The position numbers and the translations under genes are program-made. Shown here in pieces: positions 30,174 to 38,757 of a stretch of 64,000 nt of DNA. The notes beneath the pieces were generated by a model, which had not been told where the DNA came from, made no database searches, and was given only the letters and a program-made list of their open reading frames with translations. The stretch comes from Streptomyces sp. PKU-EA00015 (lineage in GTDB: Bacteria; Actinomycetota; Actinomycetes; Streptomycetales; Streptomycetaceae): positions 102,825 to 166,824 of the forward strand of contig NZ_JABZEE010000037.1 of NCBI RefSeq assembly GCF_013387495.1, written 5' to 3'. Position 1 is the stretch's first letter. Each line of letters begins with the position of its first letter.

Positions 30174-31604
30174 CTACCGCAGCCGGGTCCTGTCCCGGAC
30201 CACACCGATGCTCACGACGAACGCGGCGGCCAGGAGGGACAGCACGACCTGCCGGCGACCGGAGTCGTCGAACAGCATGTAGACGAGCACGAACGAGATC
30301 ATGGCGATGGTGGCCCAGGTCAGGTAGGGGAAGAGCCACATCCGGACGACGAGCCTGTCCGGGGCCTCTCGCAGGATGATGCCGCGCATCCGCAGCTGGG
30401 TGAAACAGATGACCAGCCAGACGAACAGGGCGACGGCACCCGAGGCGTTGAGCAGGAACTCGAAGACGGTGTCCGGCCACTTGTAGTTGAAGAACACGGC
30501 GAGGAAGCCGAAGGCGACCGAGGAGACGATGGCGGCCATCGGGACGCCGCGCGCGTTGGTGCGGGCGAAGGTCGCGGGCGCGTCACCTCGCTGTCCGAGG
30601 GAGAAGGCCATGCGGGAGGCGGTGTAGAGGCCGGAGTTGAGACAGGACAGCACGGCGGTCAGGATGATCACGTTCATGATCTGGCCGGCGTGCGGGATGC
30701 CGATGGAGTCGAGGGCAGCGACGTACGAGCCGTCCTCCACGATCGACTTGTCGTTCCACGGCAGCAGTGTGACCACGACGAAGATCGAGCCGAGGTAGAA
30801 GACGGCGACACGCCAGATCACGCTGTTGGTGGCCTTGGAGACAGCGCGCTGGGGGTCGGCGGACTCGCCCGCGGCCAGAGTCACGATCTCGCTGCCCATG
30901 AACGAGAAGACGACCATCAGGATGCCGGTGAGGATCGCGCCGTAGCCGTTGGGGAAGAAGCCCCCGGCGTCGGTGAGATGGGCCAGACCGGCGCCCGGGT
31001 TGTCCGAACCGGGCAGCAGTCCGAACACGGCGAGACCGCCGACGACCACGAACGCCCCGATCGCGACGACCTTGATGCCCGCGAACCAGAACTCGAACTC
31101 GCCGTAGGAGCCGACGGAGACGAGGTTGGTGGCCGTCAGGACGACCATGACGATCAGTGCCCAGCCCCATTGCGGGACGGCGGGCACCCAGCCTTCGAGG
31201 ATCTCGGCGGCGATGGTTGCCTCGACGGCGAGGACCACGACCCAGAAGAACCAGTACAGCCACCCGATCGAGAAGCCCGCCCAGCGGCCGAGCGCCCGGT
31301 CCGCGTAGGCGGAGAAGGATCCCGAGCTGGGATCGGCCGCGGCCATCTCGCCCAGCATCCGCATCACGAGGACGACCATCAGGCCCACGAGGGCGTACGA
31401 CACGAGGATGGCCGGTCCGGCGGCGGCTATGCCCTTGCCCGAGCCGGCGAACAGGCCCGCTCCGATCACCCCGCCGATGGCGATCATGGACAGGTGGCGG
31501 TTCTTGAGACCGGCCTTCAGACCGTCGGCGGACGCATGGTGCCGTCCGTCCCCGGGATCGCCGCCTGCCGCGGTGGCGGTGGTGGTCGTCGGTTGCGCGC
31601 TCAT
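30174..31604 (-). CDS. APC-family amino acid permease (GabP/AnsP-like)
   Basis: A 476-residue permease with 12 predicted transmembrane segments. The N-terminal KNRHLSMIAIGGVIGAGLFAGSGK block and FSFMGSEIVTLAAGESADP in TM6 are typical of the amino-acid permease (AAT) branch that includes GABA, asparagine and aromatic amino acid carriers. It imports an amino acid by proton symport; the substrate cannot be fixed. ATG 31604 follows CGAGGAA; the frame upstream belongs to leader. It ends at a strong hairpin. Confidence 0.9.
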   Translation of the reverse strand: MSAQPTTTTATAAGGDPGDGRHHASADGLKAGLKNRHLSMIAIGGVIGAGLFAGSGKGIAAAGPAILVSYALVGLMVVLVMRMLGEMAAADPSSGSFSAYADRALGRWAGFSIGWLYWFFWVVVLAVEATIAAEILEGWVPAVPQWGWALIVMVVLTATNLVSVGSYGEFEFWFAGIKVVAIGAFVVVGGLAVFGLLPGSDNPGAGLAHLTDAGGFFPNGYGAILTGILMVVFSFMGSEIVTLAAGESADPQRAVSKATNSVIWRVAVFYLGSIFVVVTLLPWNDKSIVEDGSYVAALDSIGIPHAGQIMNVIILTAVLSCLNSGLYTASRMAFSLGQRGDAPATFARTNARGVPMAAIVSSVAFGFLAVFFNYKWPDTVFEFLLNASGAVALFVWLVICFTQLRMRGIILREAPDRLVVRMWLFPYLTWATIAMISFVLVYMLFDDSGRRQVVLSLLAAAFVVSIGVVRDRTRLR

Positions 31605-32108
31605 GGGGTTCCTCGACTTTCGCAGGACTGAAGGAGGTGCGTGAAGCAGGCGGATTCGCGGGCCGGCACGGAGAAGAGGACGGCACACGCACACCACACG
31701 GAGGGGCCGCAGGCTCCCGAGGCTCTGCGGCGGGCTGTCACGGCGCTTCTGCACTCACAGCCGGAACTGCCGGTTCGGCGGTCCGGATCGTAGGCACAGG
31801 TCCGGCCGGACGGCCAGGGCACGGGAGAGATTTCCCGTTCCTGACGCGAAACGGCCCCGGCCTTTGAGCATCTGTCTGACCAGGGCGGGTGAGCGTGTGA
31901 CATTTGTCTGTGGTGCCGCCTGCGGGCCGCTCCTACCTTCGGGAGACACATCGAACGACGCGTCAGGGCGATCCCCGCGCTCGTCCTCCGCCTTGCGGCG
32001 CCTCTATCGGAGGTCGCTCCCCGCCCTGTACCGGGGCCGGCCCTGGGCGTACTGCCGCAACGCGATCCGCTGGTCCGTGCGGCTGTCCCTGCGACCTCGA
32101 CCGGACCG
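31605..32108. other. Divergent control region of the permease and the potassium channel
   Basis: About 500 bp without a supported gene. It should contain promoters for both divergent genes. The central part (31850-31920) is less GC-rich, but no convincing promoter pair or RNA motif was found. Confidence 0.5.
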
Positions 32109-33581
32109 ATGACTGCAACCACCGCCTCCGAACCCTTGCGCACCGGTGACTTCACGGAGCGGCGCACACACCACACGGCCGGATCCCCGCTTCCCGAGAG
32201 CGGTGGGCCGGGTCGGCGTTTCGTCGTGATCGGCAGCGACGTGGCGCGCAAGGTGTGCGGCTCCCTGCAAGCGGCCGGACACGACGTGCACCATCTCACC
32301 CAGCCCACGGACGAGGATCTCCGCCGAGCCCTGAAGGAGGAAGTGGCGGGTGTGGCGATCCTGCTCGACGACGACGTCGAGTCCCTGCGCTACGCACTCG
32401 CCGTCGAACACATCCGTCCCCACGTCACGTTGGTGGTCACCGTCTTCGACCGGACCGTCGCCGAGCAACTCGTGCGCGTGGTCCCCAACTGCGAGGTGAC
32501 CTCACCGGCCGATGTCGCGGCGCCGGTCCTGCTGGCCGCCTGCCTCCAGCCCGACCTCCTCGCGCTCAACCGCACGCCCTCCGGCCATGCCGGTGCACGC
32601 TGGGCGGGGGAGGGCGTACGGCTCGAGCCGTACCGGCCGCCGCGGTCGCTGAGGTACCGGGCGCGGCTGGGCAAGATCCGGGGGCAACTGCGGCCCCACG
32701 ACGGCAGTTCACGCATCATGCTGACCGGCCTCGCCGGCCTGCTCGCCGTCCTGCTGTCGGACTGGGCCTGGTTGATGGCTCTGCACCACCGCCCGCCCGT
32801 CGAGGCGCTCTTCGAGGCGACGCGCACCGTGTCCACCGTCGGGCCCGTGTCGGTGCACGGCGAGGACGTCGCGTACCCGGCGTTCGCGATCGTCGCGATG
32901 CTCGTCACCATGGTGTTCACCGCCGTCTTCACCGCGGGCATGATCGACCGCCTGCTCGCCCCGCGCTCCGTCGGCATCGTCGGGCCGCGGGCGCTGCCGC
33001 GTGCGGGCCACGTCGTCGTCGTGGGCCTCGGGCAGGTGGGGCTGCGCCTGTGCACCCGGCTGCAGGCCCTCGGCATCGGTGTGATCGCGGTCGAGCGGGA
33101 CCCGGCGGCCCCCAACCTGCGTCTGGCCAGGGCGATGGGCCTGCCCGTCGTCGTCGCCGACGCGAAGGACAGGTTCGTCCTGCGCAGGCTCGGCCTGCAC
33201 AAGGCGCAGGCGATGGCGGCGGTGGCGTCGGACGACCTGGACAACATCGCGGTGAGCGTGGCGGCGTTGGCAGTCGCGCCGGAGTTGCGGGTCGTGATGC
33301 GCGCGGGCGACCACGAGGCGATCGCGGAGACCCGTTCACTGTTCAAGATCGGCATCGTCCACGACCTGGGCAGCCTGAGCGCCGCGTACACGACCGCGAG
33401 CCTGACCGGGCTCCGCCCCCGAGGAGTGCTGGCCCACGACGGGCGGCTCCTGGTGGAACGCGGGGACGGCCGCTTCACGCGCTGGCCGCACCCGGGCCGC
33501 TGCGACCACCCCCAGGACGACCGTGCCCAGTGGCCGGGCGCGTCCCCGCCGCCGGATCGCGGAGCCGACGCCGACGGCTGA
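32109..33581 (+). CDS. Two-transmembrane potassium channel with RCK/TrkA-N domains
   Basis: A 490-residue channel-type protein. A partial nucleotide-binding-like domain (about 35-150, RFVVIGSDVARKVCGSLQA) comes first. A pore unit follows: TM1 near 200-222 (LTGLAGLLAVLLSDWAWLM), a pore loop near 235-248 with TVSTVGPVS in place of the usual TVGYG, and TM2 near 257-280. A complete RCK Rossmann domain comes next (HVVVVGLGQVGLRLC, about 298-440). RCK domains gate K+ flow in response to nucleotide or ions. The altered filter means selectivity for K+ is not certain. ATG 32109 lacks a strong ribosome site. Confidence 0.85.
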   Translation: MTATTASEPLRTGDFTERRTHHTAGSPLPESGGPGRRFVVIGSDVARKVCGSLQAAGHDVHHLTQPTDEDLRRALKEEVAGVAILLDDDVESLRYALAVEHIRPHVTLVVTVFDRTVAEQLVRVVPNCEVTSPADVAAPVLLAACLQPDLLALNRTPSGHAGARWAGEGVRLEPYRPPRSLRYRARLGKIRGQLRPHDGSSRIMLTGLAGLLAVLLSDWAWLMALHHRPPVEALFEATRTVSTVGPVSVHGEDVAYPAFAIVAMLVTMVFTAVFTAGMIDRLLAPRSVGIVGPRALPRAGHVVVVGLGQVGLRLCTRLQALGIGVIAVERDPAAPNLRLARAMGLPVVVADAKDRFVLRRLGLHKAQAMAAVASDDLDNIAVSVAALAVAPELRVVMRAGDHEAIAETRSLFKIGIVHDLGSLSAAYTTASLTGLRPRGVLAHDGRLLVERGDGRFTRWPHPGRCDHPQDDRAQWPGASPPPDRGADADG

Positions 33582-33603
33582 AGTCGCCCCGCGTGGGTTC
33601 CTG

Positions 33604-33872
33604 CTCGTTGCGGCGAGGCCGCTCCTGGCGCTGTGCGCCGCGGGGCCGGTCGCCGCCTGCTGGGCGGGCGTCCCGAGCGCGGGGATCGTGCCGACGCCGA
33701 CGGGCGCGCGCCGCCAGGCCCGGCTCGTGCGGCGAGGCGGCTCTTGGCGCTGAGGGCAGGGGCTGCGCTCGCTGCGGGCCCGAGCGCGGGCTCGTGGCCG
33801 ATGCCGACGTGCGTGGCCCCGAGTCCCGCCTCGTTGCGGCGAGGCCGCTCCTGGCGCTGTGCGCCGCGGGGC
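33604..33872. repeat. Degenerate tandem array of about 110-bp units
   Basis: A 43-bp block starting CTCGTTGCGGCGAGGCCGC is present identically at 33604-33646 and 33830-33872, with a diverged third copy at about 33722-33757. The intervening CGAGCGCGGG ... GCCGACG stretch is also repeated (near 33672 and 33781). Period is 118 then 108 bp. The region downstream of the channel gene to 34046 holds no supported gene. Confidence 0.7.
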
Positions 33873-34046
33873 GCCGTCGCGCGACCACGGCATCCATGCC
33901 GGAGGCGGCTGCCCTGCGCCCGAGCCGGTCGTGAGCCTGATCAGGCTGAGCCCACAGTCACGCGCCGCAGACGGCGCCGGCCGGACGGCGTCAGCGCCTC
34001 ACGCGCGCCGGCCTGCCCCGGCCGGACTTCTGCCAGGCGGGCGGCT

Positions 34047-34067
34047 GTATCCACGTTTCGTGGATAC
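34047..34067. promoter_or_regulatory. Perfect inverted repeat upstream of the glycan operon
   Basis: GTATCCAC-GTTTC-GTGGATAC: 8-bp arms with a 5-bp spacer, AT-richer than the surroundings, about 270 nt before the first gene of the glycan operon. Its size suits a dimeric repressor or activator. A TTGACA at 34120-34125 lies between it and the gene, but no good -10 follows. Confidence 0.5.
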
Positions 34068-34333
34068 CTGGAGGCAGTAGCGCATGATCAGCAGGCCGTG
34101 ACCAAGCCTGTGACCGGCCTTGACACAGGGAGGGACCTGCGGAAACCAACTCTTCGTCCCGCATGCCTTCACGCACCGTAATTCATCCGAATGCCACGTC
34201 GCCGTGCCGTCTGCGGCGTCGCCCGGCAGGGTGATCGCAGGTCTCGCGACCGGCCACCTGCCGGTCAGGGCCCCGCGCCGGTCGGCGCCGACGACGGCCC
34301 AGGCGATCGCCGCCCATGCCAGAGGAGACGGAC

Positions 34334-35296
34334 ATGACCAACGCTTTCTCGCCCACCTGGGAGCACGCCGTCGTCACCGGCGGCGCGGGGTTCGTCGGTT
34401 CGCACCTGTGCACGGCGCTGCTGGAGGCAGGCACTGACGTCACATGCGTGGACGACTTCAGCACCGGACGGCCCGAGAACATATCCGAGCTCCGAGACCG
34501 CCCCGGATTCACCCTGGTGGAGGCCAACGTCTCGGAGCCGCTCACCGTCGACCGGCCGCCCGACCTCGTACTGCACTTCGCGTCGCCGGCGTCCCCAGCG
34601 GACTACCTGCGTCTGCCCCTGCACACCCTGGAGGCCGGCAGCCTCGGTACCCGCAACGCCCTAGCTCTCGCCCGCGGCAGCGGCGCACGGTTCGTCCTCG
34701 CCTCCACCTCCGAGGTCTACGGCGACCCCCAGCAGCACCCGCAGAACGAGCGGTACTGGGGCAACGTCAACCCCGTGGGCCCGCGCAGCGTGTACGACGA
34801 GGCCAAACGCTTCGGCGAGGCGCTCACCACCGCCGAGTACGACGCTCACGGCGTCGACACCGCGATCGTGCGGCTCTTCAACACCTACGGTCCCCGCATG
34901 CGCGGCTACGACGGGCGCGCGGTGCCGACCTTCGTCCGGCAGGCACTCACGGGTCAGCCCCTGACCGTGACCGGTGACGGGCTCCAGACCCGCTCGCTGT
35001 GCTACATCGACGACACCGTGCGCGGCATCCTGGCGGCGGCCGCCCACGGGATGCGCGGACCCGTCAACATCGGCAACCCCGCCGAGATCACCATGCTCGA
35101 ACTGGCCCGCCTGGTCATCGAGCTGGCGGACTCGACCTCGGAGATCCGCTTCATCGAACGGCCGACGGACGATCCCGCCGTGCGCTGCCCGGACATCACC
35201 CTCGCCCGCGACAAGCTCCAGTGGGAGCCGCGCGTCGCCGCCGAGGAGGGTCTGCGGCGCACCATCGCCTGGTTCCGCGCCCACACGGACAGTTGA
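34334..35296 (+). CDS. UDP-glucuronate decarboxylase-like NAD-dependent epimerase
   Basis: A 320-residue extended SDR. GGAGFVGS (16-23) binds NAD; the catalytic pair is Tyr154 and Lys158 in SVYDEAK. The blocks LHFASPASPADYL, STSEVYGDPQQHPQ and RYWGNVNPVGPRS are those of UDP-glucuronic acid decarboxylase (UDP-xylose synthase). The product would be UDP-xylose or a related UDP-pentose donor. ATG 34334 has AGAGGAG upstream. It opens the ten-gene glycan operon; a nucleotide-heptose epimerase function is a less likely alternative. Confidence 0.85.
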   Translation: MTNAFSPTWEHAVVTGGAGFVGSHLCTALLEAGTDVTCVDDFSTGRPENISELRDRPGFTLVEANVSEPLTVDRPPDLVLHFASPASPADYLRLPLHTLEAGSLGTRNALALARGSGARFVLASTSEVYGDPQQHPQNERYWGNVNPVGPRSVYDEAKRFGEALTTAEYDAHGVDTAIVRLFNTYGPRMRGYDGRAVPTFVRQALTGQPLTVTGDGLQTRSLCYIDDTVRGILAAAAHGMRGPVNIGNPAEITMLELARLVIELADSTSEIRFIERPTDDPAVRCPDITLARDKLQWEPRVAAEEGLRRTIAWFRAHTDS

Positions 35297-35372
35297 TCCG
35301 GCCGAGCCCCTCCGGCCGCCTCCCCATGGCGCGGCCGGCTCCGCCCCGATCCGCCGAAAGGCCTGGCACTCC

Positions 35373-37037
35373 ATGCGCATTCTTGGAATCAACGCTCTCT
35401 TCCACGACCCCGCCGCCGCCCTCGTCATCGACGGCCGATGCGTGGCAGCCGCGGAGGAGGAACGTTTCTCCCGGCGCAAGCACGGCAAGCGACCGGTGCC
35501 GTTCTCGGCCTGGGAACTTCCGGAGAAGGCCGCCGCCTGGTGCCTCAAGAGGGCCGGACTGCGCCCCCAGGACCTCGACGCCGTGGCGTACTCCTTCGAC
35601 CCCGCCCTCGCCCGGCCCGCGGACGCCATGGGCCTGGACGACCCCTGGGACCACCTCAGGCTGACCTACGCCCGCCAGGCACCGGGATTCCTCGCGGAGG
35701 CGCTGCCCGGACTCGAGCCGCAGGCAGTGCGATTCGTCCCGCACCACATGGCGCACGCCGCGTCGAGCGCCTTCGCCGCGCCCGGTGCCGAGACGTCCTC
35801 GGTGCTGGTCCTCGACGGCCGCGGCGAGCGGGCCTCGCACCTGGCAGCGCACCGCGTGGGCGACCGCCTCGAGGCCCTGCACGCACAGGAGTTGCCGCAC
35901 TCCCTGGGCCTGGTCTACGAGGAACTCACCGAACACCTCGGATTCCTGCGTTCCTCCGACGAGTTCAAGGTGATGGCACTTGCCTCGCACGGCTCCCCCC
36001 GCATGCTGCCCGAACTGCGCCGGTACGTGCACCCCACCGGTGACGGAGGCTTTCGGGCCACGGCCGTCCCCTGGTCCGAACTGTGCGCGCCGCGAGGCCC
36101 GGACGAGCCCTGGACCCAGGACCACGCCGACGTCGCGGCCGGCGCCCAGGCCGTCCTGGAGGAGACCCTCCTCGACCTCGTGCGCTGGCTGCACGGACGC
36201 ACGCACGACAGCGTCCTCACCCTCGCCGGCGGCGTCGCGCTCAACTGCGTGGCGAACTCCCGTATCGCCCGCGAGGGCCCCTTCTCCCGCGTATGGGTGC
36301 AGCCCGCCGCCGGCGACGCGGGCACCGCGCTCGGGGGCGCCCTGCTCCTCGCGGCCGGCCAGGGCGACGACCCGCAGCCCATGACCGGCGCGGACCTCGG
36401 CAGGGACTGGTCGGACGCGGAACTGGGCGCCTGGCTCAAGACGGCGGCCGTGCCCTTCGAGCGGCCCGCGGACATCGCCGCGACCGTCGCCCGGGCGCTC
36501 GCCGACAACGCGATCGTGGCCTGGTTCCAAGGGCGTTCGGAGTACGGCCCCAGGGCTCTGGGCCACCGCTCGCTGCTGGCCCACCCCGGTCACGCGGGGA
36601 ACCTGGAACGGCTCAACGACGTCAAGGGCAGGGAGCAGTTCCGGCCGGTCGCGCCCATGGTGCTCGCCGACCGCGCAGCCGGCATCTTCGACGGCCCGCT
36701 GCCCAGCCCCTACATGCTGTTCGTCCACGACGTGGCGGACGCCTGGAGGGAACGGATCCCGGCCGTCGTGCACGTCGACGGCACCGCCCGCATCCAGACC
36801 GTCGATCCCGAGAGCGAACCGCTGGTCGCCCGCATGCTCGGCGAGTTCGAGCGGCTCACCGGCCTTCCCGTCGTGGTCAACACCAGCCTGAACACGGCCG
36901 GCCGTCCCATGGTGGACGACCCGCGCGACGCCCTGGAGTGCTTCGGCTCCGCACCGGTCGACCTGCTGGCCATCGGGCCGTACGCGATCCGGCGCGCCGG
37001 TCTCTTCCAGAGCACCGACGAGGGAGCCATGCGATGA
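35373..37037 (+). CDS. NodU/CmcH-family carbamoyltransferase
   Basis: A 554-residue O-carbamoyltransferase. It begins with MRILGINALFHDPAAALV, has EEERFSRRKHGKRP, the metal-site HHMAHAASSAF and FLRSSDEFKVMALAS, then the C-terminal YrdC-like/NodU block with FQGRSEYGPRALGHRS and VVNTSLNTAGRPMVDDP. Family members transfer carbamoyl from carbamoyl phosphate through an adenylate to a sugar or antibiotic hydroxyl. Inside a heptose/pentose operon it most likely carbamoylates a sugar. It overlaps the next gene by ATGA. Confidence 0.88.
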   Translation: MRILGINALFHDPAAALVIDGRCVAAAEEERFSRRKHGKRPVPFSAWELPEKAAAWCLKRAGLRPQDLDAVAYSFDPALARPADAMGLDDPWDHLRLTYARQAPGFLAEALPGLEPQAVRFVPHHMAHAASSAFAAPGAETSSVLVLDGRGERASHLAAHRVGDRLEALHAQELPHSLGLVYEELTEHLGFLRSSDEFKVMALASHGSPRMLPELRRYVHPTGDGGFRATAVPWSELCAPRGPDEPWTQDHADVAAGAQAVLEETLLDLVRWLHGRTHDSVLTLAGGVALNCVANSRIAREGPFSRVWVQPAAGDAGTALGGALLLAAGQGDDPQPMTGADLGRDWSDAELGAWLKTAAVPFERPADIAATVARALADNAIVAWFQGRSEYGPRALGHRSLLAHPGHAGNLERLNDVKGREQFRPVAPMVLADRAAGIFDGPLPSPYMLFVHDVADAWRERIPAVVHVDGTARIQTVDPESEPLVARMLGEFERLTGLPVVVNTSLNTAGRPMVDDPRDALECFGSAPVDLLAIGPYAIRRAGLFQSTDEGAMR

Positions 37038-38107
37038 CCGCCTTCGGACCGTGGTCGCCCGAGACCGCCTACGCCGTGGTCGTCCCCACCATCGGACGCC
37101 CCAGCCTGAACGTCTGCCTGCGCGCGCTGGCGGACGCCTCAGGACCGAAACCGGCACGGGTGGTCCTCGTCGACGACCGGCCGGCCGCCGGCGCCACGCC
37201 TCTCCCGGTCGAGATACCCGCCGCCCTGCAGCCCGTGACCACCGTCGTCCCCGGCCGCGCGCGCGGGCCCGCCGCTGCCCGCAACACGGGGCGCCAGTCG
37301 GCCGGTCCCGTGCCCTGGATCGTCTTCCTCGACGACGACGTGGTGCCCGGCCCCACCTGGGGCGAGGACCTCACGCGCGACCTCGCGGCCACGACGTACC
37401 GGACCGCGGGGGTCGCGGCCCGCATCACCGTGCCGCTCCCCTCGGACCGCCGCCCCACGGACTGGGAGCGCAACACCGCGGGTCTGGCCACCGCCCGGTG
37501 GATCACCGCCGACATGGCGTACCGCAGGGAAGCCCTGGACGCCGTCGGCGGATTCGACGAACGGTTCCGCCGCGCCTTCCGCGAGGACGCGGATTTGGCC
37601 CTGCGGCTCCTCGCCGCGGGCTGGACGCTGAACACCGGCACCCGCAGCACCACGCACCCCGTCCGCCCGGCCGACCGGTGGGTGTCCGTACGCCTCCAGG
37701 CGGGCAACGCGGACGACGCGCTGATGAACCGGCTGCACGGTCCCGACTGGTGGATCCGCGCGGACGCCCCGCGCGGACGCCTGCCCCGCCACCTCGCCGT
37801 CACGGCCGCCGCCGTGGCCGCCCTGTCGTGCGCGGCACTGCGGCGGCCCGCGGCGGCCGCCGGCTGCGCCGCCGCCTGGCTGGCCGGCACCGCCGAACTG
37901 GCCGCGGCACGCATCGCGCCCGGCCCGCGGACCCGGCACGAGATCGTCACCATGGCGCTGACCAGCGTCCTCATTCCCCCCGCAGCGACCTGGCACTGGC
38001 TGCGCGGCCAGGTGAGGCACCGCGCCACACCGCCGTTCGACCCGGTGGCCACGACGAGGCCGCCGCGCGCTCCGCGCGAGGCGTTCCGGCAGCGGGTGCT
38101 GCCATGA
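37034..38107 (+). CDS. Glycosyltransferase family 2 with C-terminal membrane region
   Basis: A 357-residue GT-A-fold transferase. YAVVVPTIGRPSLNVCL (about 13-29) starts the nucleotide-sugar domain, FLDDDVVPG at about 97-105 is the DxD-type metal site, and AVGGFDERFRRAFREDADLALRLL carries the acceptor-side ED motif. Two hydrophobic stretches near 255-330 probably anchor it in the membrane. Start codon overlaps the carbamoyltransferase stop (ATGA), and its stop overlaps the next ATG. Confidence 0.87.
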   Translation: MTAFGPWSPETAYAVVVPTIGRPSLNVCLRALADASGPKPARVVLVDDRPAAGATPLPVEIPAALQPVTTVVPGRARGPAAARNTGRQSAGPVPWIVFLDDDVVPGPTWGEDLTRDLAATTYRTAGVAARITVPLPSDRRPTDWERNTAGLATARWITADMAYRREALDAVGGFDERFRRAFREDADLALRLLAAGWTLNTGTRSTTHPVRPADRWVSVRLQAGNADDALMNRLHGPDWWIRADAPRGRLPRHLAVTAAAVAALSCAALRRPAAAAGCAAAWLAGTAELAAARIAPGPRTRHEIVTMALTSVLIPPAATWHWLRGQVRHRATPPFDPVATTRPPRAPREAFRQRVLP

Positions 38108-38757
38108 CCTCGCCCTCCACGGTGCGCCCCCGGCGGCCCGCGACCGGTCCCTGGCTCTTCTACGGACCCAGGGGCGCGCGCCCGCACGCCGCCGCGTCCC
38201 GGCGGGGCACGGGTGCACACGCCGTTCTTCCGCAGGCGGTCCTGTTCGACCGGGACGGCACGCTCGTCGCCGACGTCCCCTACAACGGCGATCCCGCCCG
38301 GGTCACACCCATGCCGTCCGCGCCGGAAGCCGTCGCCGCCCTGCGCTCGCTGGGAATCCCGGTGGGCGTCGTCAGCAACCAGTCGGGCGTCGCCCGCGGT
38401 GTGCTGACACGACGTCAGGTCGAATCGGTGCGGCAGCGGGTCGACGCGCTGTTCGGACCCTTCGCGGTCTGGGCCGTCTGCCCCCACGGACCGGACGACG
38501 GCTGCGGCTGCCGCAAACCGGCGCCCGGCCTCGTGCTCGCCGCCTGCGAACGGCTCGGCGCGACCCCCGAACGCACCGTCGTCATCGGGGACATCGGCTC
38601 GGACATCGCGGCCGCCCGCGCGGCAGGCGCGCGCGGTGTGCTGGTGCCGACCCCGGCGACGCGCCCCGAGGAGATCACCGCCGCCGAGGAGACGGCCACC
38701 GACCTGATCGAAGCCGTCCGCCTGGTGTTGGCCCGTTCACCGGGTGGCCGCCGATGA
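38104..38757 (+). CDS. gmhB: Heptose bisphosphate phosphatase-type HAD hydrolase
   Basis: A 217-residue HAD-superfamily phosphatase. The nucleophile motif is FDRDGTLV (Asp49 and Asp51); motif II SNQSG, motif III CRKPAPG and motif IV GDIGSDIAAA follow. A zinc-binding CPH ... CGC loop (Cys126, His128, Cys134, Cys136) is characteristic of histidinol-phosphatase/GmhB proteins that remove the 7-phosphate from D-glycero-D-manno-heptose-1,7-bisphosphate. GmhA- and HldE-type genes in the same operon support this. The first 40 residues are an unusual low-complexity extension. Confidence 0.85.
   Translation: MTSPSTVRPRRPATGPWLFYGPRGARPHAAASRRGTGAHAVLPQAVLFDRDGTLVADVPYNGDPARVTPMPSAPEAVAALRSLGIPVGVVSNQSGVARGVLTRRQVESVRQRVDALFGPFAVWAVCPHGPDDGCGCRKPAPGLVLAACERLGATPERTVVIGDIGSDIAAARAAGARGVLVPTPATRPEEITAAEETATDLIEAVRLVLARSPGGRR

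Noticed and set aside
34120..34148. TTGACA-based promoter for the glycan operon
   Set aside because: The -35 is perfect but the sequence 17-18 nt downstream (AAACCA/AACCAA) is a poor -10.
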